From: Isoetes taiwanensis
Lineage: Eukaryota; Streptophyta; Lycopodiopsida; Isoetales; Isoetaceae
Direction: 5' to 3'
Assembly (NCBI GenBank): GCA_021234155.1
Contig: JAJEKV010000038.1
Coordinates: 4,402,847-4,466,846, forward strand
Length of the DNA: 64,000 nucleotides
Below, piece after piece: positions 1-14,039 of this stretch. Numbering within the stretch: the stretch's first letter is position 1; each line of letters opens with the position of its first letter. Under the pieces are notes generated by a model that saw only the letters and a program-made list of their open reading frames with translations, had not been told where the DNA came from and did no database searches. A program made the position numbers and the translations under genes.

Positions 1-2395
1 AATCACAATCGCTATATTTCAATTAACTTAGAGGTGCAAGCTCTCTTTGAGAAGAAGAGCTATATACTTGTCAATTGGTTCATGACTTATTCAGAACTTC
101 TTTTCTCAAAACATTTATTCTCATTTATCTCAATTTTGTAAAAGCAATTCATGATAATGGATCCGCGGGTTAAATTGAATATGTGAATATCAAACACATT
201 TTATAATTTCTGCATATTTAAGCACATATTTGTAGTTATCCTCCTTTCCATCCATATGTATGTGCCATTATGCATTCTAGCAATATAGCAAAGCCCAACC
301 CACCAAATGTCTTTTAATAGATCCCATTGCAACTTGGTCCTCCAATTTAAAACCAAAGTTCCCTGGAACAAATATTATGTCCCAAGTAATTATGATCTGA
401 ATCGGGTTTACCAAAAGTACAAAGAGGAAATATGATGGGTTTCGATATAAACTCCCCGCTTTGGAGATTTACAATGCTTTTAAAAGTATAGAACTATAGG
501 TGAAGGATATGGTAAGAAAGCAAGCATAATAGCTTATCATCCTATGCAACAATAAGTAGATGGAAAAATCGATACATCACTCATGGCAATCGCTGGTTTA
601 TACCGAAGTTCAACATATCTGTGCCGAATTATTGTTCACCATGTGGGTCAGACTTAGAATGTATGACTTGGTCAAGCCCTGTAGAGTGCTTTGTATGCTG
701 CATGCTTAGCACCCTCGAGTTAAGCTTTTAGAAATTTATGTCTAGACTAAAGGTCCTTTTCTCCATTACCTTTTTTAGGAAGAAAAATGTCAAACGAATA
801 GACTAAGACCTTGCAAATGCAAAGCAAAGAAACCGAAAACTAAAATATTGCGTACAGAAGCAATGCATTCATAGAGATAGATGCTCTCATACTCAAGCAT
901 CAAAGACTTCCCGCATATGCCTAATGTATTTTGTAGCCAGATAAAACAAAAAAACGCCAAATCCAAATCTTTACAGCAGATATTCTATTCTACCTGCATT
1001 ATTTATAAATCCAAAAAATGCCGCTTTTACCTTTAATACCCATGCCGAAGCTGATATCGAATGACATCCTCTATAGCCGTGATTTCCTTTCCTTTTATAA
1101 AGGTTAGAATGTGAGTCCATTAGAATAACTGAAAATGCAAGCTATGAAATCTACGTGTGCAATGCTTTGTCTTTAACTTAAAATTGATTAAACCCAAAGA
1201 GGAGGCAATAATATAGAAAAAGTCCAATCATTTACTTGATGCATGGGATGATTCAACTGGCCTTTGTTGTAAGAGCTCCAGCTTGCCGTACAAAGAAAAG
1301 CCCCCGCCTGTGAAGAGAAAATCCACAGTGCCGTGAACTCCTAAACTCTAAATTGTGCCGCATCAAATCTCAACCATACACCTTGCCCTCTTTTAGCCGC
1401 ATCGCCAAAGCTTGCTCTAATCAAGCTTTGCTGGAATGCAAGACCCCGGTGATACCACGCATTTTCACCACTATTTTGCAAAGGCCGTAACCTCGTGGCC
1501 GCATGGATCCGCATTTGGGATCATTATCCCGCTTCACAATCTTGCCCCTTTAGCCGCACGCCAAAGCTTGCTCTAATCAAGCTTGCCTTGCTTTAATCCG
1601 CTTGCCTTGCTCTGCTTCGGGCTCGCACACCTTGCACCGCTTTTGCATCTTGCTTGAAAGCGGTGTAGCCCGCCATGCTCAAGTCGCCATAACACGCATC
1701 TAAAACCTCGAGCTTTTGGAACTCAACGCCGAGATAGAGCTCAAAAATTGAACTCCACTGGGCACGTCGAAGAAGGAAGCGCCTGCTTTTTTTTAACACG
1801 CATCGGATTCGCAGCTTCTTCAGATCCGGAGCCGCTGATCTAGGGTCGATCCAACACTTATCGCGATAACATTATAATATAGGATGTTGTGAGCTTCTCG
1901 CTAAAAGTTTTTGATATTATTGTATGTTCCTTGATTGTTGATTATTATTTGTAATTGCAAAGATAATATATCTAAAGCTACAAATATTTAATTTACATTT
2001 TTCGCTTTTTTTCAATTATAAAAATAGTCAAGTAAAATTTTATAATAGATATAATTTAAAAGTTTCACCAAGTCCAAATACATATAAATGTAATAATAAT
2101 AATAACTTTTAGCAAAACGTATATCATAAAATACCTGTAAAAATTTTGAAAAATAGCCAAACTATTTTTATAAAAAAAAAAATATATAGTATGCTTAATT
2201 TTTTCCCCGATAATTCCATGTGACGTTAAATAACTTAGAAACAAATGTTCCCACCACTTCCCAAGTGCTTCGTGAATAACTCGCGGATTTGTGTAAGCCG
2301 CTAAAAGCGATAATTTCAAACACCTGAACATGTTAGGTCAAAGTAATCAAAACAAAGCTTTTAAACATCGACCTAAGAGGATTACATACCTTAAG
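1..2395. other. AT-rich intergenic DNA with one short duplicated segment
   Basis: I see no convincing gene here. A segment of about 50 bp (1383-1433) containing CCAAAGCTTGCTCTAATCAA recurs at 1541-1592, a spacing of about 158 bp, so this may be the edge of a diverged tandem repeat. The stretch 1870-2330 is very AT-rich. Short open frames in it are low-complexity and lack coding character. Confidence 0.5.
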
Positions 2396-3154
2396 GTGAT
2401 ATTCTGTGGCAAGGTCCTAGATAACACATATGTCACCGATATGAAAACAACTGTTCAAAATTGAGCTTTGTAAAAAATTGAAAAGAGAAAATGGATCCCT
2501 CACTACACATAGATAAATTTGGAAATATGAACTTTAAATGCTCAAACCAGACAATCATCGAGCATGATGAAACCGAAGAATACAACATAAAAGATAGTTT
2601 TATCCGGCCACTTGGTCGATGCAAAGGTGAGAAGACTTTGGATTCGCCCCTCATCTGAAGAAGAACCACGAAAAAAGGTTTTGAGGAAACCCAAGCAAAT
2701 AGTTGAAGACGAAACCACACACTATGGCAAACTACAAGACCTTAAACAATCCCAACAATCAAGGCTGAAAAGAAAAATAACCCGTCAATGAGTTAGATGC
2801 CATAGGGAAGAAGACACAATGGAGGCATCCTTGAGATACGGAAAAAGAAACAAAAAATGAAAGAGAATGGGAATAATGGGAACCGGCCCGCTGAATGACC
2901 ATCGCTGAAAAACAACAAATTAGTGATCTCAAGTGAGGCTACAAAGACCAAGAATAGAAAAAACAATAAATATAATCTTGAGGCAACAACGCCTAATGAG
3001 AGAAAAAATGAATAATAAATATTGAAAAGAGGCTACAAAGCCACACCGAGAGAAAACATGAATGAATAAATAAAATACTAGAGCCATGCCGAAAAGAGTA
3101 AACCAATAAGACAACCTCATCAAGGGAGGGAGGGTAAGGGGGGACCGTCCATTT

Positions 3155-3320
3155 AAGAGAAGAAGAAAACTATCAAAAAGTAGCTCAAGAGAACGCCGAT
3201 TAGGACGGCGTAAGAAACATCGAGATATAAAGGAAAAGAAAATAGGCTCCAAATAGCAGAGATATCCCCCTATTAAAGAATGGCGGTTCTATTATGTTGC
3301 AATAGAACCTTGACATTCCG
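3155..3320 (+). repeat. Direct repeat, left copy (pair with 9534-9702)
   Basis: About 165 bp here are repeated at 9534-9702 with few changes. Both end in a short hairpin, GGTTCTATT ... AATAGAACC, followed by TTGACATTCC. Diverged relatives lie in inverse orientation near 23.99-24.13 kb and 24.55-24.72 kb. The pair could be terminal repeats of a non-autonomous element or one unit of a tandem family. Confidence 0.6.
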
Positions 3321-6300
3321 TGGCAAGGTCCTAGATAACACATATGTCGGCCGATAGAAGAGGAACAACTTCCAAAAAACTCAAAGACAAAGACAAGATT
3401 AAAGTGAAAAGAGATAACGAAACAAATCAAAAACATGTACGTAAAACAATGGGATAAGAGAACATGAATAGATACATGAGCCATCAAGGTCAAGTTCTTT
3501 GGCAAGAAAGAACGAAAGCAACAATTCTAATCCAAGAAGATATTTTAGGGATAATGAAACAACAAGATAAAAAGAGCCATGGGACAAACGAGGCGTAACC
3601 TGCAAGTAAGGAGTTCTAGAGTACCCCGGAGATGGCTCATCGAAAGAAAAAGAGCAATTAAGGCAAAGCTAGTACAAAGATGGAAGAGGAAACCAAGAAA
3701 AAGGGAAGATAAATAAAAGACTTGTCCAGACAAGGAACAATGAAGAAGGAGAATGAGCAAGTAATACCTGGATCCACACAAAGGGAATGCATAAAATGAA
3801 GGAGGACACAATGGAACCATGCCTTGAGATATGGAAAAAGGAATATAAAAATGAAAGAGAATGGAATAATGAGGGGAAGGGACTTAACAATGTGATGGTT
3901 GACAGAGCTACCTAACATGATAACATCAACAAAGTAATGATCTCAAGTGACTAATATATCAGTAAATACTACATTAACAAAAAGATTATAAAACCCAACT
4001 ATCCTAACAAGCAATAGAAAAAAGAACACGAAGACAAAGAAACCAAAGAAGGAACCAATGCAACCAATGTCACTAGAGTTAATCAGACTAGCAAGTTAAA
4101 GGAACTTAAATAAGGGAACAATGCAAACACAACCAAATAGAGAAATGATATCAAAATGGAGCTACTGAGATAATGAGAAGAGTATAGCAAACAGATTACA
4201 AGGAACCCATAATGAAGCACGTAGAACCTAATAGACAAGATTGAAATTCAGTATAAAGAAAGGGAGAAACGAGTCTACAAAGGTCACTACAACAAAATGA
4301 AATAAAATGCACAAATGAAGTTGATGGGACGGATGGAGCAAGTGGAACGAATCTACAAACTGGAGTAAAAAGGGGAGACAAAGGAGATCCCAAATGACCA
4401 AAACCACCTAGAAACAAACGAATTTATTGACAAACTAGAACAAATGGAGATAAGGGCATAAAGTACTGGGAAAAAAGAAAATCATGGAAAAAAGATGAGC
4501 AAACGAGGCTAAAGGACACAGAGATAATGAAGCAATGGCAAATGGATGGACTAGAATATCAAAACAAATCCAAAGGAATACCGAAAAACTAAATAATGAT
4601 ATCAAACAAAGAAACGAAACCTAGAAGAGAAGGACAATCGTGATAAATCAGACCAAGCATAGAAAGGTTATGCAAACGACACTGAGTGAAACAACTAGAA
4701 CAAATAAAAGGAGCTCGCAAGTAAATGGCACATAGGGATCACATATCTAGAAGCAAAAGTTAATCTGAAGCATGGTCTAAAAGAATTACTGGAGTTAACG
4801 CACACATAAAGGATCAAAAGAACTTATGGAAGGACAAGGAAGAGAGCCACAGGGACAATAGGTTGATGAAGACAATGGCGTGAACAAGAACTTACCAAGC
4901 AAAAAGACGAAACTGGAACCTATATGGCCAACTAGACTAATTGCATAACTGGCACCGAGATGAGAAAGCTATTTGCCAAAGGTAACATCAAATGACCACA
5001 CAGAGGTACAAGGATTGGAAACAAACCAAGAATAAAATACATGATATTCTAAACGTGGATCAAAAGATCAAAAGAAATAAATGAGTTATAATGCTAAGAA
5101 AGGATATAGAAACGAAAAAATGTATCAAAATAAAATCAGATATACACGTGCAAGCCTAAAGCACATCAATAAGGCATGCAAAACAGGCATTATCGACCCG
5201 ATGCATATGACCAACATATGTATTCAACCATATATGAGGCTAACCGAAGTCGAGAAAGCAAACGACCACAACATAAAGGTGATAAGAACAATAACTACTA
5301 TAGGCAAAAGTCAACGAGATGCACCCGACTTAAAAGGCTAGCAATAACATGTGCTAGATGAAATACAACTATAACTTTATAAGATGCCACATGTCGCGAA
5401 ATCAAAAGGGAGCACCGTGGCCAACAAAAGCAAAATATGAAGTACGTACCCAACCTATTGAGCAAAGAGGGAGACAAGACAATCGTAGATCGCAAGACCA
5501 AATCAATCATCTAAAACATAGATACACGGTTGGGGTAATATGGGGTCCTTTTTTTATGGTGTAAATAAAGTAATACATGGGTGCCGAGGAAACAATTCAT
5601 TGTCCCCCCGCCCTTCGATGATCCTTCAAAAATATCGATGTTCTTTAGTTATGTAAAATATAATGAAATATTGGTAATGTGAAGCCATGATCACACATGT
5701 CACCTAAAGGTGCCGATTTAGTGTTGAATTTCGCTTTTTGTACACCACTAGCAAAAAACACCCTATGGAGGAAACAAGAAAGTGATGATCCTAAGTAAAC
5801 GATCCGAAATATAAAAACCGGCCGACAAATAACAAGTTGGGACATAAAGGCACAAGGTGCTCAAGAAAATGAAAGTAACGGAAAAAATGAACAAACGAGA
5901 GAAAAGAAGAAATGACAAGTGGTAGACCAAAAATAACAAAAAAAACAAGTTCACAAAAATGCTAAAAAAAATAATAACGACATCAAACAACAAAGTGGAG
6001 TAAACTTAGAGCAAAGGACAATCAATGAATAAAAAAGACTAAGCATAGTAATGGGATGCAAAAGATGCCGAAAGGGAACAACTAGAACAAAGGTACTAAT
6101 GGAGCTAGAGGGATCAACATAGCGAAATGGCAATAACAGACATCATCACTATAAGAGGCAAAGTCGATCCGGCAAAAAGAACTAAATGAATTACTAGGGT
6201 CCTCGTGATACAAAGAGGGCAAAACCATAAGCAACTATAAAGAGCAACTATAAGAAGAGCAACTATAAGCAAAACCAAATCGAAGAACGGTTTAAAATCC

Positions 6301-9300
6301 AATGGAACAAAGTCGTCTCGAAAAGGAACTCACCAAACCAAAAACTAAATAGAACTATATGATCGACCGACAAGTTTCACAATTGGCAATCGACGAAAGC
6401 AAGCTAAGAAAGGAACAAACATAAAAGGAGTATTAGAAATAGAGAAGCACCACAAAATACAAGATCCATCAAAATCACAAAGTTTTCCAAGAGGCTACCA
6501 TGGAGAAGAAAGATGCAAAGAAAGAAATGTAAAGGATGCAATGAAGAGGGGCTCAAAAAAAAAGGAACATTGAAGGCAAGGAGAGTAATGGAATGGAGGA
6601 TGAAAATATAAAGACTAAGGGGTTAGAGGATAAAATATAGAACGCAAAGCGACAAAAGCAATGATGAGAAAGCAAAGGCTAGAATGGGCAACTGACAACT
6701 CCTCGCATGATGCCCATGCCCACACACATGAAAGAAAAACCCTAAGCTAAAAAGATAATGCGAAAGAAAAAAGGTTGGAGGAAATGATGTGATGAAGACA
6801 GATAAATGACAATATCATAACCATAAACCGCATAAGAGGCTAACCGACTTAGAAAGCAACGCACAAATTTAAAGGTGATAAAGAACAATAATTACTAATA
6901 ATGAAAATCAACGAAGTTGCACTTGAGATGTAATAATAAGTGCTAGATGAAATATGGCTATAACTTTATAAGATGCCAAATAATGCATATCGAATGAGAG
7001 CACTAGGGGCCAACAAAATAGTTGAATAAGAAGTACAATCAACCTACTAAGGAAAGAGGAGAAGGAGATAAGACAATCATACCATTAGACCAATCAACCA
7101 ACTAAATCAGAGTAACACACAAAGGAGAGAGTACCCAAGTGACGATCCCAGAACGATCCGAAAAATATAGAAAACTAATGACAAATGGAACAACATACCT
7201 AAAAAAGTACAAGGTACTTGGAAAACAAAATAAAGCAAACAAGGCTAAAGAATAAACCAAAACAAATGAAGGAGCAAAAGGATTGATCCAACTAAACAAG
7301 TTCATATCAATAAGCATGATAACGACGCCAAGCAACGAAAGCAACAACAACAGGAAACATCTAGAGCAAAGGACAACATGAAAAGACCAAGCAAAGTAAG
7401 TCATTGTGCAAACAACGGGAAACATCTAGAGCAAAGGACAACATGAAAAGACCAATCTAAGTAATGGAACGCACAACAAGCAAAGTGAAACAACTAGAAC
7501 CACACGAAAAAAAGGTGAATAAATGAGAACTCAAGGTCATGTAAGCAATGTGATGCAATCAGATTGACACAAGATGATGCCAGCCATAAGACTAACACCA
7601 AAAAACAACCATCCCACAAAGACGGTGACCACCAATAATGGAATCCAAGAAAAATGGATGGTCAACAAAAGGAGAGTAACATGGAAACATGTTGTCAAAA
7701 AGAAACCGTGACGCACGAAGATGAGAATAACGCCGTAATTAGCCCGTTAGAAAAGCTTCAAATGGCACCATATCAACAAGCCCGCATCAGGAGCTAAAAT
7801 GATGAAACACACAAAGGAAATGATATCACCAACCTTGGCCATTAAGCTTTTCAGACAAAGCACATAATTTAAAGGAATAAAATGACCAAGTGACAAATAC
7901 GTTTAAGATATGCACCATATGAGTTGTGACAAACAAAAAACTGAATTACAAAGATGGGATGACATAGGAGTGATGATGTATATGCACCATAGCATATGAA
8001 CAAATCCACCCAAGTCCGTAGGGTACCAACATAAACACAAATTTAAGAGATGCTTCTATGTATATAAGCATACACATACACGCATACGTAGTCTAGAGTC
8101 CGGGAACATTCAAACCTTTCTATGCATATAAACTCAAACCAGCGTAAATTCAACTATTCGATACCGAGGCCGACACCTTCACGACCGCAAGTCAAGAACC
8201 ATCACCTTTGGTCACCGCACTAAACCATGACTTTTTGGAATTTCTTAAACAATACTTAGGTAGTAGGTCCAGGCAGATCAATAAGAACCTAGTCCCAACA
8301 CGATCCGTGATGATGTGCTTGACACCAAAAATGTAGCAAAGCACTATGCACCACATCCACCGCTGATAACAAATTGGCATCACCGCCTACAAAGTCTTGG
8401 AAATAATGCATAAACAAAATTTTGTATTGAATATGAGTAACTAAAGCATCTCTCGCAAAAAGGATAGATGGAAAGATCAAATACGAAAAGCATAGAATAA
8501 AGGAAGCTTGAAAATCATACAATCAAGATGAAGGGCCTTCATTTGTATCCCTTTGTACATCCTCTATAGTATTAGAATGCTATCTTAGATTTGAGCTTAA
8601 CATCACAAATTTTAAGACTCTAATAATAGAAGAGAAGGCGCCACTTAACTATAACAAATTCTAGCTAATACAAACATCGGGCAAACATTGGCAAACAGTG
8701 GAAATGTCCCTAAGCATATGGGTGCAAAACAAGGTTAGGGTCCGCACTCAGAATCCTGCAGGCGCCACGAAAAAACTTACGTAATGGAGTTCAAAGGAGG
8801 ATCATATATCGGCTGGGTACGTATAATGAAACTTAAGCAAGAACAGACTTACCTCATGCAAAGAACCCTACATCGTGAATGCTTTCCCCGATCCGAAAAA
8901 CCGAAATTTGGGCGAATCGCAGAATACCTAGCCCGAGATTTTGCCTTAAATCGCCATACCCAAAAGCTTGAATCACCAAATAGGAGTCCCATCCGCATCA
9001 ATCCAGCTTGTTCTGAAGCTTCATCAAACCGCCAAGAACGCAAAGAAATCAATGAAACAACCAAGCAATCATGGTTCGCATCGTGGCCATACACTCTAAA
9101 ATCCAAATCGAAAAAGGCACGCTTAAGCAATCGTGGTTACGATCCTAGAAATCGAGAGAACCAGCCCCCAATCGTGGAAAAAAAGTAGAGCCAAGAAAAA
9201 ATATGGAAGATTATAGTAACTTATCCAGAAAAATCACTTATGGAGTGAAGTCGCAAACCAACCACGCCCGATCGCAGATCCAGCCCATGTTTTTGAAGAC

Positions 9301-9533
9301 AATATTCGCCTATTGGGCCAAATAGCATCGATAACCAACAAGGGTTGTAATAAAATAAGAAGGCATCCATCCAACGCAGAACCCATTTAGTGGTTCGCTA
9401 ATCGCCCATCTATCGCTCGAGCGCCAGACATAACACGAACGTAAATGCTCGAGACAAAACCCCATAGGAAAAGAACCCAGAGGGCATCGAGGGGAAGAAA
9501 CTCGCATAATCGCTTTGAAGAAACCGGGTAGGA

Positions 9534-9702
9534 CAGAAGAGAAGAAGAAAACTATAAAAAAGTAGCTCAAGAGAACGCCGATAGGGATCGGGCGTAAGAA
9601 ACGCTGATATAAAGGAAAAGAAAATGGGCTCAAAATAGCGTGATGACGCCCCTTGTTGAAGAATGGCGGTTCTATTATGCTGCAATAGAACCTTGACATT
9701 CC
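9534..9702 (+). repeat. Direct repeat, right copy (pair with 3155-3320)
   Basis: This is the second copy of the 165-bp segment, 6.4 kb downstream of the first. The purine-rich character ends just after it, so it marks the right boundary of copy A. Confidence 0.6.
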
Positions 9703-9720
9703 ATGCTTCATGTTGATAAG

Positions 9721-12525
9721 TTAGAAGGTGTCATCAAATGATAAGCGCTGTGCTCTAATCTTCTATGATTATTCCCGTAGAATAAGGAGTCAAGGTTGCA
9801 TGAGAAGGAATAGTTCAATGGTTAAAGTGCTATAGTTGCAACCATTGAACTTATAAATAATACAAATTAATTGTATATAGATTCAAATATGGAAAGTTGG
9901 TGGGAATAGTTATATGAATATGTCGGCCGAAAGCACCAAAAGTTCCACATCATGTCTAAACATGTTAAAGATTTGAATCTAGCATCAAAGTAAAATGATT
10001 TTTTTTTCGCACTATCCGAGAAGACATAATGCTTCTTCAAAGTGATTTCCTTCTTTGCATCCAATGATTGTGTAAGAGAAAAGCAATGTCGCACAAACAA
10101 AGAATCATGTTTTTTTGAAATTCAAATCTATCCGACTTCCTTCTCTCTATCTTTTTACGCCTATGATGTGTAGATTTAGTAATCTTAGTGTCAGGCACTG
10201 AGGCATCCTAGGGTTGTGACTTCATTGTGCATGAAGAAGATATCTGGACTTGGGGTTTTTTTTTTTGTTGCAATCCTGACTCATATATTTGGACTTCCGT
10301 CAAAGATAGTGTTTTCTTTGGGACCAGAATCTCACTCTAATTTCTTGACCTCCGCCTGAACATAATGCTTTAAATAGTGACTGTGAAATGTTTGCACTGA
10401 GACGTCAATTGTTCTCACATACTAGCCATGAGAGTTTGGGAAAGCTTGAATTAATCAGAATAATTGTGTCCATCTTCAAATAGACACAATCGATGTGCCA
10501 TCGCCTCTCCCTTAATGAATAGTCTAGATCTAATGAAGAAGTTTCTGTGGCATTGGACTTAGATCTAAAAAAACTTTGGAGATTCTCGACAGCCTTTGAA
10601 AGTAAGTTTACCTGACCGCTTGTGCCAATCATAAGAGGCTACCGCGAACCAAAAAAGGGAAGATGGCAAAAATGTCCATGAGATTGGCTTGTTTCTCACC
10701 ATGGAGCTATTCGCTATGAGTACTTGAAGCGGCAGGAACCCCATGTCCGAAAGGTGAGTCTTCTTCTTTATTATGGGCTATTTATATGGTGAAGCTCTCA
10801 ACATCCTAAAAAAACAAAGGTCGCATAGAAACTATACTTCTCAAAATTTAGAGGGACTTAATTGATCAGCTTCTCTTCCCCGACATCAAGTGATACAATC
10901 ATCCATGTCAGATATTGCTAGAAAGAACATAAAACAAGTTTTTAATAAAATAAGAATCATTTGAAACAATATTGGGTTGTCTGTATGAGCTTTCTAATGA
11001 GCCCAAGGTCATCTTGTCCTGATATATGTAGCTCAGGTTATGAGCTCAGGTATGGAAAGGATTTATGAATGTATCACTATGTAAATCATCTAATAAAGGA
11101 ATACATATGCACCACGAGTCATGGGCTGTTTTGCAATCGACCTTTTAAATGCAGATCGATCCGCATCGTAGGATTGAGATTCTCGCGAGAGGGCGAAATA
11201 TATATATATCCGGATCTTTTATGCTTTCTCCTCATTCAACATTCTTCTCATAGCAAAGATAGTAGCATTGGGCAATATTCTTCCTCGCAATCCCACCCTC
11301 GATCCCTTCCTAAGCTTTGCCCTACATCTCCCCGCTAGAGCCATGTCCTTTTATCCATTCTATTTGATCCGGCATCTACATTTCTTTACCCGGCCTGCTT
11401 TTTGCCTTATTCTTGTAGTCTAGCTTATCTCAGTAACTCTCTCTGACAAGTTAGTATTTTTCATGCCCAGAACCTTTTCAGGCATGGCTATCTATTGTTG
11501 TGAATTTGGCATGGGGATATATTATTGTGGATTTTGAATTAGACTTTGGTGATGGTTTGAGAATGGTAACTAAGCATGTTTAGCGTTAGTTTGTCCTACA
11601 GTTCTTATCTTATGCATTTGAATTGAACTAGGCAAGTGGGTTTTAGTTTTAGAGATGGATATGCCTTTGAATTGAGCTAGGCAATTGAGTTTCAAATGTC
11701 CATATGGAAGGATCATTTTGTGTATGGAAAGAATTCTGCTCTTTGGCAAATTGCTTATCTGGACTTGAAGTTTTTACATGTTACAGATCTAATAGATAGC
11801 AAGGCTCTGGCCCTAGAATTATGTTCTCTTGATTTAAATCTAGTTTGTCCTGTGTTCATTAGCTATGGTCTTTTTGGATGTCTTTGCTTTGGAGATTCGA
11901 GTTTGGAAGTTTGCCGCCTTGACTTTGTCAAAACATCCAAGAAATTGCCATATTTATCCGGAATCATTGGAGTAGGGTTTATCGGTGCAAACTAGCCAAA
12001 TGTCAACTTGGATCCCGGCCGATGAAGAAAGTCGCCAAGAGAAATCTTCGAGATATGAAACTGAAAAGGAAGAAGCCTCCATAGAAACAAGAGCCGAGCC
12101 GAGCCGGAGCCGGAGCTGAGCCGAACCGAGTAAAACTGGAACCGAATCGGAGCTTGACATGATCTCGAACATGGAAAGAATTGGGGCATGAACTAGAGCG
12201 AGACAAGACCCGAATCGTAACATGGAGCGTAATGAATCAAACATCAACAAGAATGGAATCGAGCCCATGATACTACACTCTGAGAGAAGTAGGTGTTGGT
12301 GCAGAGGCCCGAAATATAGATGAACGAACTAGAGCTCAAACTAGCAAACTGTAATATCTAATATGCCAATCAACTGAGGGTTATGTAGCTCGAGCCGTAA
12401 AGGCATTTAAAAACTATTGGCGATGTGGGCTAGCAATGAGATTAGGACCCTTAAAATTTAATGGTTGGGTCTTTTATTTCACTTTATGAGATTTAATTTA
12501 GGTGGATATGGTCTTAAGTTTGTTT
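9721..12525. other. No recognisable gene; mixed low-complexity DNA
   Basis: I see no coding gene. At 9811-9851 there is a small hairpin with arms GTTCAATGGTT and AACCATTGAAC. A run of T lies near 10258-10275. At 12088-12130 a short GAGCCG/GGAGCC-rich stretch gives a local GC peak inside purine-rich sequence (about 12000-12260). Nothing here supports a function. Confidence 0.4.
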
Positions 12526-12529
12526 CTTC

Positions 12530-13200
12530 TAAGCCAAAGGTTCAAACCCTCATGTTGTAAATTCTCAAGTGGAGGTATGAAACTCCCCTAGAGGATCATA
12601 TTTATCATTTCTGAAGATACCATATAGTTTTGGCCTTTGTTGCCATATAGTTTTGGCCTTTGTTTTTCCTTTGGGCCAAACCTTAATGGGGTTTGCCTTT
12701 TGATTAAGAGTTCAATCCATGTGATTGTATAAAGAGCATGGTGGAGGTACGAGTCCCGCCAATGTATTTTTGTGGACTAATGTGCACGGGAGGACCTTCC
12801 ACTAGACTCTCTTATTGCGTTTTTTTGTGGCCTTGCTAGTTATGATATTGTACTGATGGATATGCCCCATTGTAGGCCAATGGTTCAAACCCATGCATTG
12901 CTCTAGTCAAGAGGGCGTCCTCTTGCATTGTAGTTTTTACATGGTCGAGGTATGAGTCCCCATGTGTATGATGCTTAGCTACATTTTATTCTATTATTCT
13001 TTATAGCATGGTGCCCAACCTTCTTGGTTGTGGTACAAAGCTAACCGGCATACCCTAAGGGTCGTGGATCAAACCCTCGGACGTAATGCGACTTGGTAGA
13101 GGTATGAATCCCTTCATGTTGTGGTCGTGTTGGAGGTCAGGGATCAAACCCTGGACGTGTTATGCAGACTTGGTAGGTATGAAATATGAATCCCTTCATG
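12530..13200 (+). repeat. Diverged repeat array with GGTTCAAACCC-type motif
   Basis: Five segments share the motif GGTTCAAACCC or GGATCAAACCC (near 12540, 12706 degenerate, 12880, 13066 and 13140). Each is followed 30-60 bp later by a GGAGGTATGAGTCCC-like motif. Spacing is about 170-186 bp for the first four and 74 bp for the last. The motif resembles an RNA polymerase III B box, but no full tRNA-like structure or A box is visible, so a SINE origin is only a possibility. A 24-bp direct duplication (CCATATAGTTTTGGCCTTTG, about 12631-12664) lies inside. Confidence 0.5.
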
Positions 13201-13716
13201 TTGTGGTCGGTTGGTATTATTAATGCAGAATACGAGTCGACTTCGACAATGGAAGTAAGGTATAACATCATCTTGTATATTTTTTCTACGGAGTTTGAAG
13301 AAGGTCGTACATTACAAATGATATTACAATTGTCATAGGCATTAACACTTGTATTATCATTATAAAAAATTACAACAAAATATTGATATTAAGACTGATG
13401 TAAGTCGTGATATTATCCATCATGCTATTATCAACACATAATGCTAGCACTGATATAATATTATCAATATGTGTTACTATAGACTTAAGCTATGGGTGAT
13501 AATCGGCATAAGCTATAACACTTGTATTGTCATTAACACCATTGAATGATAGTAAAGTTGATGCAATATGTGATATTATTTATGGCGCATTAGTAACACA
13601 TATATTATCATTAATTAGTGATATAATTGTTGACCAAATTTGTGTCGATGCTATTGATGCTATAGATATTAGAATCTTGTTGGTAGTATCACTCTACATT
13701 GAATATTATTGTTAAT
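13201..13716. repeat. AT-rich low-complexity stretch
   Basis: This stretch is rich in ATTATCA, TGTTATT and related words. A phrase ACACTTGTATTATCATTA occurs near 13345 and again, slightly changed, near 13515. There is no gene. Confidence 0.4.
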
Positions 13717-13903
13717 AGGAAAAACTACAATATACCCTAACTTTTTGCAAAATTATTAATGCCCCTAATTTCTAGCTTCAATAATGTTTCTAAATTCACA
13801 AAATGCCCTAAAACCCATAATGCTTAGGGCATTTCATGAATTTTTAAAAGCTAGGGCATTTTGTGAATTTTGCAAAAGTTAGGGGTATATTGTAGTTTTT
13901 CCC
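13717..13903. mobile_element. MITE with terminal inverted repeats of about 38 bp
   Basis: This is an element of about 187 bp with long terminal inverted repeats. The left end reads GGAAAAACTACAATATACCC, and the right end is its reverse complement, continuing with high identity to about 38 bp. The inner part is also partly self-complementary (ACAAAATGCCCTA against TAGGGCATTTTGTG). TTGTTAAT lies at both flanks (13709-13716 and 13904-13911) and can be read as an 8- or 9-bp target-site duplication. That length fits hAT- or Mutator-related MITEs. The element has no coding capacity. Confidence 0.85.
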
Positions 13904-14039
13904 TTGTTAATATCACATAATACTTTTTGAAATTTAGATGATATTAAAGTGATGAAAAATGGCTATTTTTTTATAACGTATATATTCACTTCAAGATAGG
14001 CAACTAATGATAAGAATTAATTTGAAGATACCGAATTCA

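Larger units (their letters stand above)
2396..9720 (+). repeat. Purine-rich repeat family, copy A
   Basis: For about 7.3 kb the plus strand is dominated by A and G, with few pyrimidine runs. It is collinear with the reverse complement of about 23.9-25.49 kb: 2400-2820 matches 25.09-25.49 kb, 3000-3100 matches the 24.8-24.9 kb area, and 3281-3420 matches about 23.9-24.0 kb. Internal motifs recur in diverged form roughly every 1.35-1.6 kb, for example at 4453, 5849 and 7201, and at 5284 and 6883. Its left edge, near 2396, matches the edge of the copy near 25.49 kb, and flanking similarity stops there. No reverse transcriptase or transposase is visible. It could be a non-autonomous retroelement or the non-coding part of a larger one. 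Long hydrophobic open frames on the minus strand result from the pyrimidine bias and are not genes. Confidence 0.65.

Noticed and set aside
8784-9188. 134-codon open frame on the plus strand
   Set aside because: It lies inside the purine-rich repeat, is Lys/Arg/Glu/Ser-rich for that reason, has no recognisable motif, and an equally long frame lies opposite.
9806-9851. tRNA-like A-box phrase TAGTTCAATGG next to a hairpin
   Set aside because: There is no B box, anticodon arm or acceptor stem. The hairpin is simple inverted sequence.
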